Part shown: positions 51,808-61,261 of the stretch, piece after piece | Numbering within the stretch: the stretch's first letter is position 1 | How the letters are laid out: each line of letters opens with the position of its first letter | Source of the DNA: DASVTU01 sp036387415 | Lineage (GTDB): Bacteria > Acidobacteriota > Blastocatellia > Pyrinomonadales > Pyrinomonadaceae | Reading direction: 5' to 3' | DNA: 64,000 bases | Assembly (NCBI GenBank): GCA_036387415.1 | Contig: DASVTU010000019.1 | Span: 496,001 to 560,000, forward strand | The notes under the pieces: generated by a model | Told to the model about the DNA's origin: nothing | Databases searched by the model: none | What the model saw: the letters and a program-made list of their open reading frames with translations, nothing else | Made by a program: the position numbers and the translations under genes

Positions 51808-52308
51808 TCACTTGGGCTTGCCGGGTAAGAAATAGAAACGCGCGACGAGCAACCCGGTGAGCGCAGCGACGCTCAGGAGTAAGTCGAGCGAGGAGATGTC
51901 TGGGCTGACGATTTTTCGCGCAATGACGAAGATGATAACTTCGACCGCCGCGCTGGTGCGATGAAAGAGAAATAGCAGGCCGAGTTCGGCGGCGATGGCG
52001 ACGAGAAGAATATTCTGGATTATCTTCTCAAGGACGTTGTATTCGTCGGACGACCCGAAAAGTTTCGGGAATTCGCCGACCACAGTATCGTATGCGGCGA
52101 CGGCGGCGGCGACCAGAATGAAGGCGGCGAGAAGCGAAAGAAACAGGTGAATCGCATCGCCGAGATAACGATTCATAATCCGCTCAATTCTGGTCTCATC
52201 GCCCGTCCCTGTCGTCTCGCCGCTCTCGCCTCCCGTTCCGGCAGACGTGCCGCTTTCTTCTCCTATGCCGCGGTCTTCGCTTTCGTTCTCTTTATCTTCG
52301 CTGCTCAT
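51808..52308 (-). CDS. PsiE-like membrane protein
   Basis: The 166-residue protein has an acidic, disordered N-terminus (Ser/Glu/Gly/Thr, 1-40) and four hydrophobic helices (AIHLFLSLLAAFILVAAAVAAYD, IIQNILLVAIAAELGLLFLF, VEVIIFVIARKIV, LLLSVAALTGLLVARFYFL), the pattern of phosphate-starvation-inducible PsiE family proteins. Its role is unknown. ATG 52308 follows AAAGGTCGAG. It may be the last gene of the nucleoside cluster but is separated from cdd by 62 bases. Confidence 0.75.
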   Translation of the reverse strand: MSSEDKENESEDRGIGEESGTSAGTGGESGETTGTGDETRIERIMNRYLGDAIHLFLSLLAAFILVAAAVAAYDTVVGEFPKLFGSSDEYNVLEKIIQNILLVAIAAELGLLFLFHRTSAAVEVIIFVIARKIVSPDISSLDLLLSVAALTGLLVARFYFLPGKPK

Positions 52309-52370
52309 CGTCGCTCGACCTTTCCGACTCCTGTGCCACAACGCCGCTTCATCGTGCGTGCGTTAAAGTT

Positions 52371-52796
52371 CTAACTCTCGGCGCCCGTCTCTTCGAGAAA
52401 CTGCGCGTCGAATGGGCGCGGCAAAAGGGCGCTCATCATGAGCGTCTCTGTGTCGCCGCGCAGGTTGGCGAGGATGACGGGGATGTCGCCGCAAAACTCC
52501 CAGATGAGTTGGCGACACGCACCGCAGGGAGGCGTCAAGCGTTCAGTGTCGGCGACGACGGCGATGCGACGGAAACGTCGCGCGCCTTCTGAGAGAGCTT
52601 TCCAGATGGTTACGCGTTCGGCGCACATCGTCAGTTCGTAGGTCGCGCTTTCGATGTTGCAGCCCGTGTAGATTGTGCCGTCGTCGGCTTCAATCGCCGT
52701 GCCGACGCAGAAATTCGAGTAACGCGCGAGCGCGCATCGTCGCGCCTTCGTCGCCTCCTCGATGATAGTCTGTTGTTCCGTTTCGATAGTCGTCAC
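52371..52796 (-). CDS. cdd: Cytidine deaminase
   Basis: The 141-residue tetrameric-type enzyme has NIESATYELTMCAERVTIWKAL with the catalytic Glu and zinc Cys, and the pair PPCGACRQLIWEF. It turns cytidine and deoxycytidine into uridine and deoxyuridine. Its ATG overlaps the uridine kinase stop in an ATGA. Confidence 0.95.
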   Translation of the reverse strand: MTTIETEQQTIIEEATKARRCALARYSNFCVGTAIEADDGTIYTGCNIESATYELTMCAERVTIWKALSEGARRFRRIAVVADTERLTPPCGACRQLIWEFCGDIPVILANLRGDTETLMMSALLPRPFDAQFLEETGAES

Positions 52797-53494
52797 CCCC
52801 CGTGTTCTCCTTTCATGCCGGAGCCGCTTGTTGTCGCCGCCGCCTGTGCTCCGCCGCGCGCACGTTCGTCCGCGACGCGTCGCTGTTCCTTCGCCAGCCG
52901 CTCGCGGATGCGTCCGCTGATTAAATCTATCCCGACTAGATTATGCCCGCCTTCGGGGATAATGACATCCGCCGCGCGCTTCGTCGGCTCGACAAACTGC
53001 ATGTGCATCGGTCGGACAGTGGAAAGATACTGCTCGACGACCGACTCGACCGTCCTACCGCGTTCGGCCACGTCGCGGCGCAGACGACGGATAAACCGTA
53101 TGTCGTCGGGCGTATCGACGAAGACCTTGACATCCATCTCGGCGAGCAGACGCGCGTCTGCGAAAATCAAAATGCCTTCGAGGATGATAATCGGCTTCGG
53201 CTCCATCCGCAGCGTCTCCGCGCGACGCGCGTGAGTCTTGAAATCATAAATCGGAATCTCGACGGTCTGCCCCGCCTTGAGAGTCCTGAGATGCTCGGCC
53301 AGCAAGTCGTTATCAATCGAATCGGGATGGTCGAAATTAATCTTCTGACGCAAATCGAGCGGTATCTGGTCAAGATTTCGATAATAAGAATCCTGCTGAA
53401 GAAACGCCACCTCGCTCGCACTCACCGTCGCCAGAATACGGTTCGCCACCGTCGTCTTCCCCGAACCCGTCCCGCCGCAAATGCCGATAATCAT
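52793..53494 (-). CDS. udk: Uridine kinase
   Basis: This 233-residue P-loop kinase has GGTGSGKTTVA (7-17), QQDSYYRNLDQIPLDLRQKINFDHPDS and the lid RRLRRDVAERGRT. It phosphorylates uridine and cytidine with GTP or ATP. It has a Glu/Ala/Gly tail. It sits 20 bases after the purine nucleoside phosphorylase gene and overlaps cdd, so salvage enzymes are produced together. Confidence 0.95.
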   Translation of the reverse strand: MIIGICGGTGSGKTTVANRILATVSASEVAFLQQDSYYRNLDQIPLDLRQKINFDHPDSIDNDLLAEHLRTLKAGQTVEIPIYDFKTHARRAETLRMEPKPIIILEGILIFADARLLAEMDVKVFVDTPDDIRFIRRLRRDVAERGRTVESVVEQYLSTVRPMHMQFVEPTKRAADVIIPEGGHNLVGIDLISGRIRERLAKEQRRVADERARGGAQAAATTSGSGMKGEHGG

Positions 53495-53514
53495 TCGTCG
53501 CTCCGCTCACTTGT

Positions 53515-54354
53515 CTACAGTAGTTTCGGAATTACTCGTCGCAGCAGGTTCGTCACTGTGTCGGCGACGCGTGCGCCGGTTTCGATTACTTCGTCGTGAT
53601 TGATGGGCGCGTCGAGGACGCCTGCCGCCATGTTGGTGATGCAGGAGAGGCCGAGCACTTTGATGCCCATGTGGCGCGCAACAATCGCTTCGGGGACGGT
53701 GCTCATGCCGACGGCATCCGCACCGAGCAGCCGCATCATGCGAATCTCTGCGGGCGTCTCGTAGCTCGGCCCCGACAGCGCGGCGTAGACGCCGCGACGA
53801 AGTTCCAGCCCCATCGCCTGCGCTTCCTTGATGGTGATGTCCTGATATTCGTGATTATAGACTTCGGTCATGTCGGGGAAGCGCGGGCCGAAGCGCGCGT
53901 CGTTTGCGCCGAGCAAGGGGTTGATGCCCATGAGGTTGAGATGGTCGCTGATGATGATGAGCGAGCCTTGCGTGAAAGCGTTGTTGAGCCCGCCTGCTGC
54001 GTTGGTGAGCACAAGGGTCTTGATGCCGAGAAGGCCGAGCGTGCGGATGGGAAACGTCACATCTTCGAGCGCGTAGCCTTCGTAGAAATGGAAACGCCCC
54101 TGCATGACGACGACAGGCACGCCTTCGACTCGTCCGAGTACGAGACGACCGGCGTGGCCTTCGACGGTCGAACGCGCGAAGCCGGGAATCTCTGCATAAG
54201 GGACGGCGAGCGCATCTTCGAGGCTGTCGGCAAACGCGCCGAGGCCACTCCCCAAGACGAGCGCGACGCGCGCATCTTCGTTCCACTGCGCGCGAATTGT
54301 GCGTGCGGCGTGTTCCGCACGTTCATAGAGTGTCTCCGTCACGTGGCTCTCCAT
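53515..54354 (-). CDS. Purine nucleoside phosphorylase (trimeric type)
   Basis: The 279-residue protein has the phosphate-binding GSGLGAFAD, HAGRLVLG, GRFHFYEGY, TNAAGGLN and YAALSGPSYETPAEIRM, and ends with NHDEV, where an Asn in that loop marks 6-oxopurine specificity in trimeric enzymes. It splits inosine and guanosine with phosphate. It is encoded with the nucleoside importer, thymidine phosphorylase, udk and cdd. Confidence 0.94.
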   Translation of the reverse strand: MESHVTETLYERAEHAARTIRAQWNEDARVALVLGSGLGAFADSLEDALAVPYAEIPGFARSTVEGHAGRLVLGRVEGVPVVVMQGRFHFYEGYALEDVTFPIRTLGLLGIKTLVLTNAAGGLNNAFTQGSLIIISDHLNLMGINPLLGANDARFGPRFPDMTEVYNHEYQDITIKEAQAMGLELRRGVYAALSGPSYETPAEIRMMRLLGADAVGMSTVPEAIVARHMGIKVLGLSCITNMAAGVLDAPINHDEVIETGARVADTVTNLLRRVIPKLL

Positions 54355-54420
54355 CGGTTCGTTGCGTCTTCTTGTCGCACCTCGCTAAAGCGGGTTGTCG
54401 TGCGGCGGTTCGATGTCAGT

Positions 54421-56103
54421 TTAGCGAACGTCGGGCTTCTTTTCCTTCTTCTCGTCGTTAAAGAGGATGTTGAAGACTAACATGATGCCACCCGATGCGG
54501 CGATGAGGAAAAAGATGATGGCGAGGCCGGGATAACCGAGGATTTTGAAATCGGTCTCGACGCGCATCATCAAAGCCGCCCCGACGATGAGCGCCGCGAG
54601 GATGAGCCCCATCGTGATACGGTTGGCGATTTTCTGAAACCCCTCCATCAACATCGCTTCGTCAATCGCATCAACCTTGATTTGCATCTCGTTGTTGGCG
54701 ACCGTATCGAGCAGACGATTGACTCTGCCGGGCAACTTCTCCACGAAGTCTTTAACTTCGATGGCCGACATGAAGAGATTGCTGGGCGAGAGGCTTTTCA
54801 TCATGCGTTGGCGCATGATTTCCGAAGCGTGGCGGCGGATGACGGCGTTGGGGTCGAAGTGCGGGTCGAGCGTAAAGACAACCTGATCGAGATTCAGGAG
54901 TGTCTTGGCAATCATCGTGAACTCCGGCGGCAGACGAAAGCCATACTCGGCGGAGATGCGCGTTATCTCCATCACGATGCGTCCGGTGTCGATGTCGTTG
55001 AGGCCGCTCGACTGATGCTGTGTGACGAGATCGCCGATGGCGCGTTGGAATTTCATCTCGTCGAAACTCTCTTTCGGCTGACCCATCCCGATGGTTTGTT
55101 GGGCGGCCTCGTCGCCGCGACCGTCGCTGATGGCGAGCAGGAGTTGGAGAAGATTTTCCTGAAAATGCGGAGTGATGCGCGCCACCATGCCGAGGTCTAT
55201 AAGCGCAATCTCCTCGTCCTCGGTGATAAAGACATTGCCGGGATGCGGGTCGGCATGAAAGATGCCGTCGATGAGAATTTGCTGTAGGTAGGCGCGGAAG
55301 AGTTCTTCGGCGAGGCCGTGGCCGTCAATCTCGATGCGCGCGAGCGGCGAGAGCGCGGTGATTTTCTTGCCCTTGATGTAGTCCATCGTGAGCACGCGCG
55401 AGGTCGTGAAGTCTTCAATGGGAAGCGGCACGACGATGCGCCGAAACTCTTTGAGATTGTCGTCGAAGATGATGAGATTGCGCGCCTCTTGCCGATAGTC
55501 GAGTTCGCGCAGGACGCTCTTACGGAGTTCGATGAGGATGTTCTGAAACTCGTATCGCTTCCCTGCTTCGGTGTTGCGGTCGAGAAAGCCCGCTACCTCT
55601 TCGAGTGCTTCGAGGTCTTGAACGATGAGTTCGCGAATGTCGGGTCGCTGCACTTTGACGACGACGGGATGGCCGTCGCGCAGACGCGCGCGATGCACCT
55701 GACCGAGCGACGCGGCGGCAATCGGTTTCGATTCAAATTCGGAGAAGGCTTTCGACAAGCGCACGCCGAGTTCCGTCGAGACAATCTGCTCGACTTCGCC
55801 GAACGAGAACGGCTTAACGTTGTCTTGAAGACGCGTCAACGCTTCGAGGTAGGGACGCGGGAGGATGTCTGCGCGGGTGGAGAGGAGTTGCGCGAGTTTG
55901 ATGAAAGTCGGCCCCAACTTTTCAAGGTCGGCGGTCAACTCTTCGGCTTCGGCGGGGACATCGCCCGTCGTCGTCGCCACAGAGTCCTCCAACGCATCTT
56001 CCAGACCCGCACGCTTAACGAGGTCGGAGCGCCCGTACTTCATCAACAACCACGTCAGGTCTTTGTAACGCTTGAGATGCTCGGATTTTAACGAGATGCC
56101 CAT
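54421..56103 (-). CDS. UbiB/ABC1/AarF-family atypical kinase
   Basis: The product has 560 residues. Kinase-like motifs are VVVKVQRPDIR, ELDYRQEARN, HADPHPGNVF and LIDLGMVARI. The N-terminal family motif KxGQ reads KLAQ (IKLAQLLSTRADILP). Two C-terminal membrane helices (MGLILAALIVGAALMM, LAIIFFLIAASGGIMLVFNIL) anchor it. Family members support quinone synthesis. No quinone genes lie nearby; it is wedged between the importer permease and the purine phosphorylase, so its tie to that operon may be only positional. A repeat separates it from the permease gene. Confidence 0.9.
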   Translation of the reverse strand: MGISLKSEHLKRYKDLTWLLMKYGRSDLVKRAGLEDALEDSVATTTGDVPAEAEELTADLEKLGPTFIKLAQLLSTRADILPRPYLEALTRLQDNVKPFSFGEVEQIVSTELGVRLSKAFSEFESKPIAAASLGQVHRARLRDGHPVVVKVQRPDIRELIVQDLEALEEVAGFLDRNTEAGKRYEFQNILIELRKSVLRELDYRQEARNLIIFDDNLKEFRRIVVPLPIEDFTTSRVLTMDYIKGKKITALSPLARIEIDGHGLAEELFRAYLQQILIDGIFHADPHPGNVFITEDEEIALIDLGMVARITPHFQENLLQLLLAISDGRGDEAAQQTIGMGQPKESFDEMKFQRAIGDLVTQHQSSGLNDIDTGRIVMEITRISAEYGFRLPPEFTMIAKTLLNLDQVVFTLDPHFDPNAVIRRHASEIMRQRMMKSLSPSNLFMSAIEVKDFVEKLPGRVNRLLDTVANNEMQIKVDAIDEAMLMEGFQKIANRITMGLILAALIVGAALMMRVETDFKILGYPGLAIIFFLIAASGGIMLVFNILFNDEKKEKKPDVR

Positions 56104-56110
56104 TCAACGC

Positions 56111-56302
56111 CTCACGGTAAACAGTAAGCGGCGAGCAGTCGGCAGTAAAAACAAAGTTCCGCTCTGCTTCTGTTGATTCTAAAACTCGCTAACTTCAAAC
56201 AATCAAAGACAGACGTATTTCAATTTACTATGCTTTACACAAGGCTACTGCCGTTTGCTTTCTACCTTTCGCACACTCTTTACCGCTCACTGCTTACTTT
56301 TC
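56111..56302. repeat. Heptamer-periodic inverted repeat after the nucleoside permease gene
   Basis: Left words GGTAAAC AGTAAGC (56115-56150) face right TACCGCT CACTGCT (56281-56302). The stop codon TAA of the permease (56294-56296) lies in the right arm. Confidence 0.75.
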
Positions 56303-57169
56303 TTTCTGATACGGCAAGCCCAATGCGCGCGGCGCGCGTGCGTGTCCGATGAAGCCTGCGAGCACAACCATCGTCAGCACGTAAGGGATTATTTGAATGA
56401 ACTGCACGGGGATGCGCGCCACACCCTGCATCTGAATCGAGACCGCTTCGGCAAAGCCGAAAAGAAGGCACGCGAGCATGGTCTGTACGGGTCGCCACTT
56501 TCCGAAAATCAGCGCGGCCAGAGCGATGAAGCCGCGTCCCGCCGTCATGTTGCGCGTGAACAGAGAAGCCTGTGCGATGGAGAGATACGCGCCGCCGATG
56601 GCCGCGAGCGCGCCGGAGAGAAGCACCGCGCCGTAGCGAATGCGATTGACGCTGACGCCCGCCGCATCCGCCGCTTCCGGGTTCTCGCCGACCGCACGCA
56701 GCCGCAATCCCCACGGCGTACGAAACAGCACGTACCACGCGACCACAACGAGGACGACAGCTATCACGCTTAAAACTTGCCACGAAACGAGGTCGTTCTG
56801 GGGAATCTGCGGCGTCGCGCCCGTCGAATCAAAGAGCGCGCCGCTCAACAACGCGGGCACGCCCAGGAATAGAATATTTATCGCCGTCCCACTCACAACC
56901 TGATCGGCCTTGAAGCGGATACACGCCACCGCGTGAACGCCCGCCACCGCGACGCCAGCCATCATCGCCGCGATGAGTCCGACCACGGGATTCTTCGCGT
57001 AGAACGTCGCCGTCGCCGCCGCAAACGCTCCCGCCAGCATCAATCCTTCGAGCGCGATGTTGATAACGCCCGCCCGCTCCGAAAACATCCCGCCGAGCGC
57101 GGCCAACAACAACGGCGTCGCCAAACGAATCGTCGAAGCGATGAGCGACAAGCTAAAAATTTCGTTCAT
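56294..57169 (-). CDS. Nucleoside ABC transporter permease 2 (NupQ-like)
   Basis: The 291-residue protein has about eight hydrophobic helices and the BmpA-type permease signature LGGMFSERAGVINIALEGLMLAGAF and GAALSGALAAIGGAYLS. It pairs with the other permease to form the channel of a purine/pyrimidine nucleoside importer. Gene order is binding protein, ATPase, permease 1, permease 2. Confidence 0.92.
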   Translation of the reverse strand: MNEIFSLSLIASTIRLATPLLLAALGGMFSERAGVINIALEGLMLAGAFAAATATFYAKNPVVGLIAAMMAGVAVAGVHAVACIRFKADQVVSGTAINILFLGVPALLSGALFDSTGATPQIPQNDLVSWQVLSVIAVVLVVVAWYVLFRTPWGLRLRAVGENPEAADAAGVSVNRIRYGAVLLSGALAAIGGAYLSIAQASLFTRNMTAGRGFIALAALIFGKWRPVQTMLACLLFGFAEAVSIQMQGVARIPVQFIQIIPYVLTMVVLAGFIGHARAPRALGLPYQKEK

Positions 57170-57197
57170 TCTTTATCTCTCAAGTATCTTTCGACAA

Positions 57198-57402
57198 GAA
57201 TTATTCACAGGACAGACAGGATAAAAGCGGCAGGATAGACACGATGCGAAGAAGCGGCGAACGGTGAAACGGTGAAACGGGTAAAGGGAAAGACGAGTCT
57301 CCGCGCTTCTTCCCTTGCCCCGTTTCTCCATTCACCTTTTCCCCAAATTGTTTTTATCCTGTTCATCCCACATGTTTTTAATCCTGTCTATCCTGTGAAT
57401 TC
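57198..57402. repeat. Nested inverted repeat between the two permease genes
   Basis: Outer arms: ACAGGACAGACAGGAT (57206-57221) facing AATCCTGTCTATCCTGTGAA (57380-57399). Inner arms: GGTGAAAC GGTGAAAC (57263-57278) facing CCCCGTTTCTCC and CATTCACC (57318-57336). The CAGGATNNA type word is met in many bacterial genomes. Confidence 0.8.
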
Positions 57403-57416
57403 AAACGTTCTATTGT

Positions 57417-58523
57417 TCAAACTTTCGACCGTTTCAACAAACTAAACCGCCCGAACGGCCCGCGAAATAACGCTTCGGCGGCGACAAACAGAATCACGAC
57501 GGCTTGCAGAACGAGCACTAAATCTTTAGAAACGCGGTCGGTGAAGATGTCTACGAAGAGGCCGCCGCGAATCAACGCACCGAACAGCAATGCCGCGAGC
57601 AACACGCCGAACGGATGATTGCGTCCGAGGAGCGCAACCGCGATACCCGTGAAACCGTAGCCCACTGAGAAACCCGCGTAGAAACGATAGCGATAGCCGA
57701 GCACTTCGTTTATCGCCACCATTCCTGCCAACGCGCCCGACACGGCCATCGCCAGCACAATCTGTTTGCGCGTCGAAATGCCGCCATACTCAGCCGCCGT
57801 CGGATTCGCTCCTGTCGCGCGTATCTCGTAGCCCCACTTCGTCCGCCACAGAAAAATATAGACCAGCACGCACGCCAGCAACGCGAGCAGAAAAGCGACG
57901 TTGAGAGGGATGCGTTCGGGCAGACCCGGCCAGAATTCGCCGAGGCGTGGGATGTGCGCATTCGCGCCCGCGAGCGCCTCCTGTCCGGCGGGCACATCCT
58001 GTCGTCCGATGGGCACGGTCTGCATGATGGGGTCGCCCGCCGCCTTGAAGTAATACTGCGTGAAGTAGCCCGTCAACGCGATAGCGATGAAGTTCATCAT
58101 GATGGTGTTGATGACTTCGTGCGAACCGAAACGCGCTTTCAACACGCCCGGTATCGCACCCCACGCCGCACCACTCAAAATCGCCGCGATGCACGCGAGC
58201 GGCACAAGTAGCAACGCGGGCAGGTTCGCAAACTTAATGCCGACCCATGCCGTGACAAACGCCGCGACGTACAACTGTCCCTCCGCGCCGATGTTCAAGA
58301 GTCCGCAACGGAAAGCGACCGCCACCGCCAAGCCCGTAAAAATCAGCGGCGTCGCATAAAAGAGCGTGTAGCCGATGCCGTCAGGCCAGGACAGAGCACT
58401 GCCGATAAGCAGCCTGTAAGTCTCAATAGGGTCGTCGCCAATCAGCACCACGACGATTGCGCCGACAATAAAAGCCGCCAGCACAGCGATGAGCGGAAAG
58501 AGCAAGGCGTGGAAAAGTTTCAT
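57417..58523 (-). CDS. Nucleoside ABC transporter permease 1 (NupP-like)
   Basis: The 368-residue protein has about nine hydrophobic helices and the family patterns RCGLLNIGAEGQLYVAAF, VINTIMMNFIA, NPTAAEYGGISTRKQI and GFTGIAVALLGRNHPFG. It should form the inner-membrane channel with permease 2. Confidence 0.92.
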   Translation of the reverse strand: MKLFHALLFPLIAVLAAFIVGAIVVVLIGDDPIETYRLLIGSALSWPDGIGYTLFYATPLIFTGLAVAVAFRCGLLNIGAEGQLYVAAFVTAWVGIKFANLPALLLVPLACIAAILSGAAWGAIPGVLKARFGSHEVINTIMMNFIAIALTGYFTQYYFKAAGDPIMQTVPIGRQDVPAGQEALAGANAHIPRLGEFWPGLPERIPLNVAFLLALLACVLVYIFLWRTKWGYEIRATGANPTAAEYGGISTRKQIVLAMAVSGALAGMVAINEVLGYRYRFYAGFSVGYGFTGIAVALLGRNHPFGVLLAALLFGALIRGGLFVDIFTDRVSKDLVLVLQAVVILFVAAEALFRGPFGRFSLLKRSKV

Positions 58524-58529
58524 AATTTG

Positions 58530-58650
58530 AAAACAGTAATCAGGAGTCAGCAGCCAGTAGTCAGCAGGAAAAACATCCTGCTTGCGATATTTAAGAGAGA
58601 TGCTGTAGAAGCGTCAAAATAAAGTTTTTCATACTGGCTACTATCCACTC
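58530..58650. repeat. Heptamer-periodic inverted repeat between permease 1 and the ATPase gene
   Basis: Left words AGTCAGC AGCCAGT (58545-58566) face right ACTGGCTACTATCCAC (58633-58648). A small hairpin GCAGGA/TCCTGC (58564-58581) is inside. The stop of the ATPase gene (58641-58643) is in the right arm. Confidence 0.8.
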
Positions 58651-60167
58651 TTTGATTCGTGTCCTCCTGTCATCATCAAGCCGATTTCTTCGGTGGTTGC
58701 TTGCTGTGGGTCAACTTCGCCCGCGATGCGTCCCTGATGAATAATCAAGAGACGGTCGGCGAGCGCCGTCACCTCTTCGAGTTCGGCGGAGACGAGCAGC
58801 ACGGCGCAACCCTCATCGCGGAGCGCGACGAGTTTGCGATGAATGAATTCGATGGCGCCGATGTCTACGCCGCGCGTCGGCTGTGCGACGAGCAGCAGTC
58901 TCGGTTTGATGTCGAACTCGCGTCCGATGATGAGCTTTTGCTGATTGCCGCCGGAGAGCGAGCGCGCCGGGAGGTCTGGATTGGCGGGACGCACGTCGAA
59001 ATCTTCGATGATTTGCCGCGCGCGTTGTTTGATTGCGCGGTCGTCGAGCAAGACGTTGCCGAAGGCCGAGACCGACGGGCGACGATAGTGCACGCCGAGA
59101 ATCGAATTTTCGCTCAAGTCGAAATCGAGCAACAGCCCGCGACGATGCCTGTCTTCGGGGATGTGCGCGATGCCTATTTCGCGTCGGCGTCGCGCGCTCA
59201 TGTGCGTCACGTCGCGTTCTTCAAACAGTACCCGTCCCTTCACCGACGCGACGGGCGACAGCCCCGCCAACGCTTCGACCAACTCCCTCTGACCATTCCC
59301 CTCGACGCCCGCCACGCCCACAATCTCGCCCGCGCGCACATCGAACGACACATCGCGCAAACCGCGTTCGCCACCTTCGACGATGACCGACAAATTCCGC
59401 ACGCTCAAGACCGCCGCCTGCGGCTTGGCCTCCGTCTTCTCGATTCGCAGCAACACGTCGCGCCCCACCATCAGACGCGCCAACTCCGCCGCGTTCGTCT
59501 CGCTCGTCCGCACGCGCCCGACCACACGCCCGTCGCGCATCACCGTCACGTCGTCCGAGATGGCGAGCACTTCGGAGAGTTTGTGCGTGATGATGACGAC
59601 CGTCTTTCCCTGCTCGCGCATGCGTCGCAGAATGGCGAAAAACTCCTCCACCTCCTGCGGCGTCAACACGGCTGTCGGCTCATCCAGAATCAACAGACGC
59701 GCCTGCCGATACAAAGCCTTCAAAAGTTCGACGCGCTGCTGCTGGCCGACCGAAAGCGTTTCGACCGACGCGTCCGGGTCAACCGCTAGTTTGAACTCGT
59801 TTGAGAGCGCGCGAATCTCGCCCGCCGCCTTACGCAAATCGAGCGACGCCGCGCTGCCCGGTTCCGCGCCAAGCACGATATTCTCCGCCACTGTCATCGT
59901 CTCGACGAGCATGAAATGCTGGTGCACCATGCCGACGCCGAGCGCAATCGCATCGTGCGGCGTGCGTATCTGTCGCGTCTCGCCGTCAATCAGAATCTCG
60001 CCGCCGTCCGCCGTATAAAAGCCGTAGGCGATACGCATGGCGGTTGATTTACCCGCGCCGTTTTCGCCCACGATGGCGTGAATCGTCCCCGTCTCGACCT
60101 TGATATTTACGTGGTCGTTCGCCAACACATTGCCGAAGCGTTTGGTTATCTCTCTGAGTTCAAGCAT
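58641..60167 (-). CDS. Nucleoside ABC transporter ATP-binding protein (NupO-like, two ABC modules)
   Basis: The 508-residue protein has two ATPase halves. The first has Walker A GENGAGKST, signature TLSVGQQQRVELLKAL and LLILDEPTAVLTP. The second has a degenerate P-loop (GVEGNGQRELVEAL) and signature SLSGGNQQKLIIGRE with VAQPTRGVD. This asymmetry is normal for the RbsA/YufO class. It powers the importer at the inner membrane face. The last codons are encoded by a dispersed repeat. Confidence 0.93.
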   Translation of the reverse strand: MLELREITKRFGNVLANDHVNIKVETGTIHAIVGENGAGKSTAMRIAYGFYTADGGEILIDGETRQIRTPHDAIALGVGMVHQHFMLVETMTVAENIVLGAEPGSAASLDLRKAAGEIRALSNEFKLAVDPDASVETLSVGQQQRVELLKALYRQARLLILDEPTAVLTPQEVEEFFAILRRMREQGKTVVIITHKLSEVLAISDDVTVMRDGRVVGRVRTSETNAAELARLMVGRDVLLRIEKTEAKPQAAVLSVRNLSVIVEGGERGLRDVSFDVRAGEIVGVAGVEGNGQRELVEALAGLSPVASVKGRVLFEERDVTHMSARRRREIGIAHIPEDRHRRGLLLDFDLSENSILGVHYRRPSVSAFGNVLLDDRAIKQRARQIIEDFDVRPANPDLPARSLSGGNQQKLIIGREFDIKPRLLLVAQPTRGVDIGAIEFIHRKLVALRDEGCAVLLVSAELEEVTALADRLLIIHQGRIAGEVDPQQATTEEIGLMMTGGHESKSG

Positions 60168-60169
60168 AA

Positions 60170-60248
60170 AAGATTAGAGGTCGGAGGTCAGAGGTGGGAG
60201 GTTAGAGAAGAAGGTTTTTAACTAACCTCTGGCCTCTAACCTCTAGTT
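60170..60248. repeat. Heptamer-periodic inverted repeat between the binding protein and ATPase genes
   Basis: Left words GGAGGTC AGAGGTG (60184-60197) face right TAACCTC TGGCCTC TAACC (60223-60241). It spans from the stop of the binding-protein gene to 3 bases before the ATPase start codon. Confidence 0.85.
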
Positions 60249-61261
60249 CATTTTGCCATCGCGTCGGTCACTTGAATCTGGCCGCCGATGATTTTCTTCT
60301 TGGCTTCTTCGACTTCGGCGAGCACTTCGGGCGTAATGAGATGCGCGTTGAAGTTGTCCATCGCGTAGCCGACGCCTTCGTTCTCAAGGCCATAGACGTG
60401 AACGCCCGGACGAAATCCACCTGCCACCTTCTCTTTCACCGTCAGGTAGACGGCGTTATCGACGCGTTTGACCATGCTCGTCAGGACGAAGCCGGGCTTG
60501 ACCCAGTTCTGATTTGAATCGACGCCGATGACGAACTTGTTGTTCTGCTCCGCCGCGTCGAACGCGCCGAGTCCAGAATTGCCCGCCGCCGTGAAGATGA
60601 CATCCGCGCCCTTTTGAATCTGCGACACGGCCAACTCTTTGCCCTTGCCCGGATTGTTCCACGCATCAGCCGTCACGCCGACGTAGTTGGCGACGATGTT
60701 GATGTTAGGGTTGACGGACTTCGCGCCTTCTTTGTAGCCCGTCTCGAAACGATGAATCAGAGGGATGTCCATGCCGCCGATGAAGCCGACGGTTCCGGTT
60801 TGCGATTTGCGCGCCGCAATCATGCCGACGAGATACGAGCCTTGATGCTCCTTGAAGACGAGCGATGAAACGTTGGGCAAGTTTATCAAACCGTCGATGA
60901 CGACGAAGTTGAGTTGCGGATAATCCTTCGCCACACGCTCGATGACCGGCATCTGCTCGAAGCCGACGCCGATGATTAAATCATAACTCTCCTCGGCAAA
61001 CGCGCGAATCGCAGGCTCGACCGAAGTGGGGTCGCCCGGTTCGACATCACGCAGCACAATGGGAAACTCCTTCGACGCGCGTTTGACGCCCTCCCACGCC
61101 GCCGCGTTGAACGAGCGGTCGTCCTTGCCGCCCGTATCGAACACGATGCCGACGTGAATCCTCGACTTATCGCTCGCACCACTACGACCAGTCCGGCAGG
61201 ACGCGCCCGCCAAGACGAGCGCACAGATGAGAGCGACACAGTAAACGAAACGAAATCTCAT
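60248..61261 (-). CDS. BMP-family nucleoside-binding lipoprotein
   Basis: The 337-residue protein has an export signal (RFVYCVALICALVLAGASC); a lipidated Cys22 is likely though the residues before it (GAS) are not the strict lipobox. The Bmp fold follows: VGIVFDTGGKDDRSFNAAAWEGVKR, GVGFEQMPVIERVAKDYPQL, VGFIGGMDIPLIHRFETGYKEGAK and VGVTADAWNNPGKGKELA. It captures nucleosides for the importer encoded downstream. Its start overlaps the pyrimidine phosphorylase stop by ATGA. Confidence 0.93.
   Translation of the reverse strand: MRFRFVYCVALICALVLAGASCRTGRSGASDKSRIHVGIVFDTGGKDDRSFNAAAWEGVKRASKEFPIVLRDVEPGDPTSVEPAIRAFAEESYDLIIGVGFEQMPVIERVAKDYPQLNFVVIDGLINLPNVSSLVFKEHQGSYLVGMIAARKSQTGTVGFIGGMDIPLIHRFETGYKEGAKSVNPNINIVANYVGVTADAWNNPGKGKELAVSQIQKGADVIFTAAGNSGLGAFDAAEQNNKFVIGVDSNQNWVKPGFVLTSMVKRVDNAVYLTVKEKVAGGFRPGVHVYGLENEGVGYAMDNFNAHLITPEVLAEVEEAKKKIIGGQIQVTDAMAK

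Noticed and set aside
58659..59789. Long open frame (376 codons) on the plus strand
   Set aside because: It is antisense to the transporter ATPase gene, has no ribosome site, and reads as an Arg/His/Asp-rich shadow of GC-rich codons.
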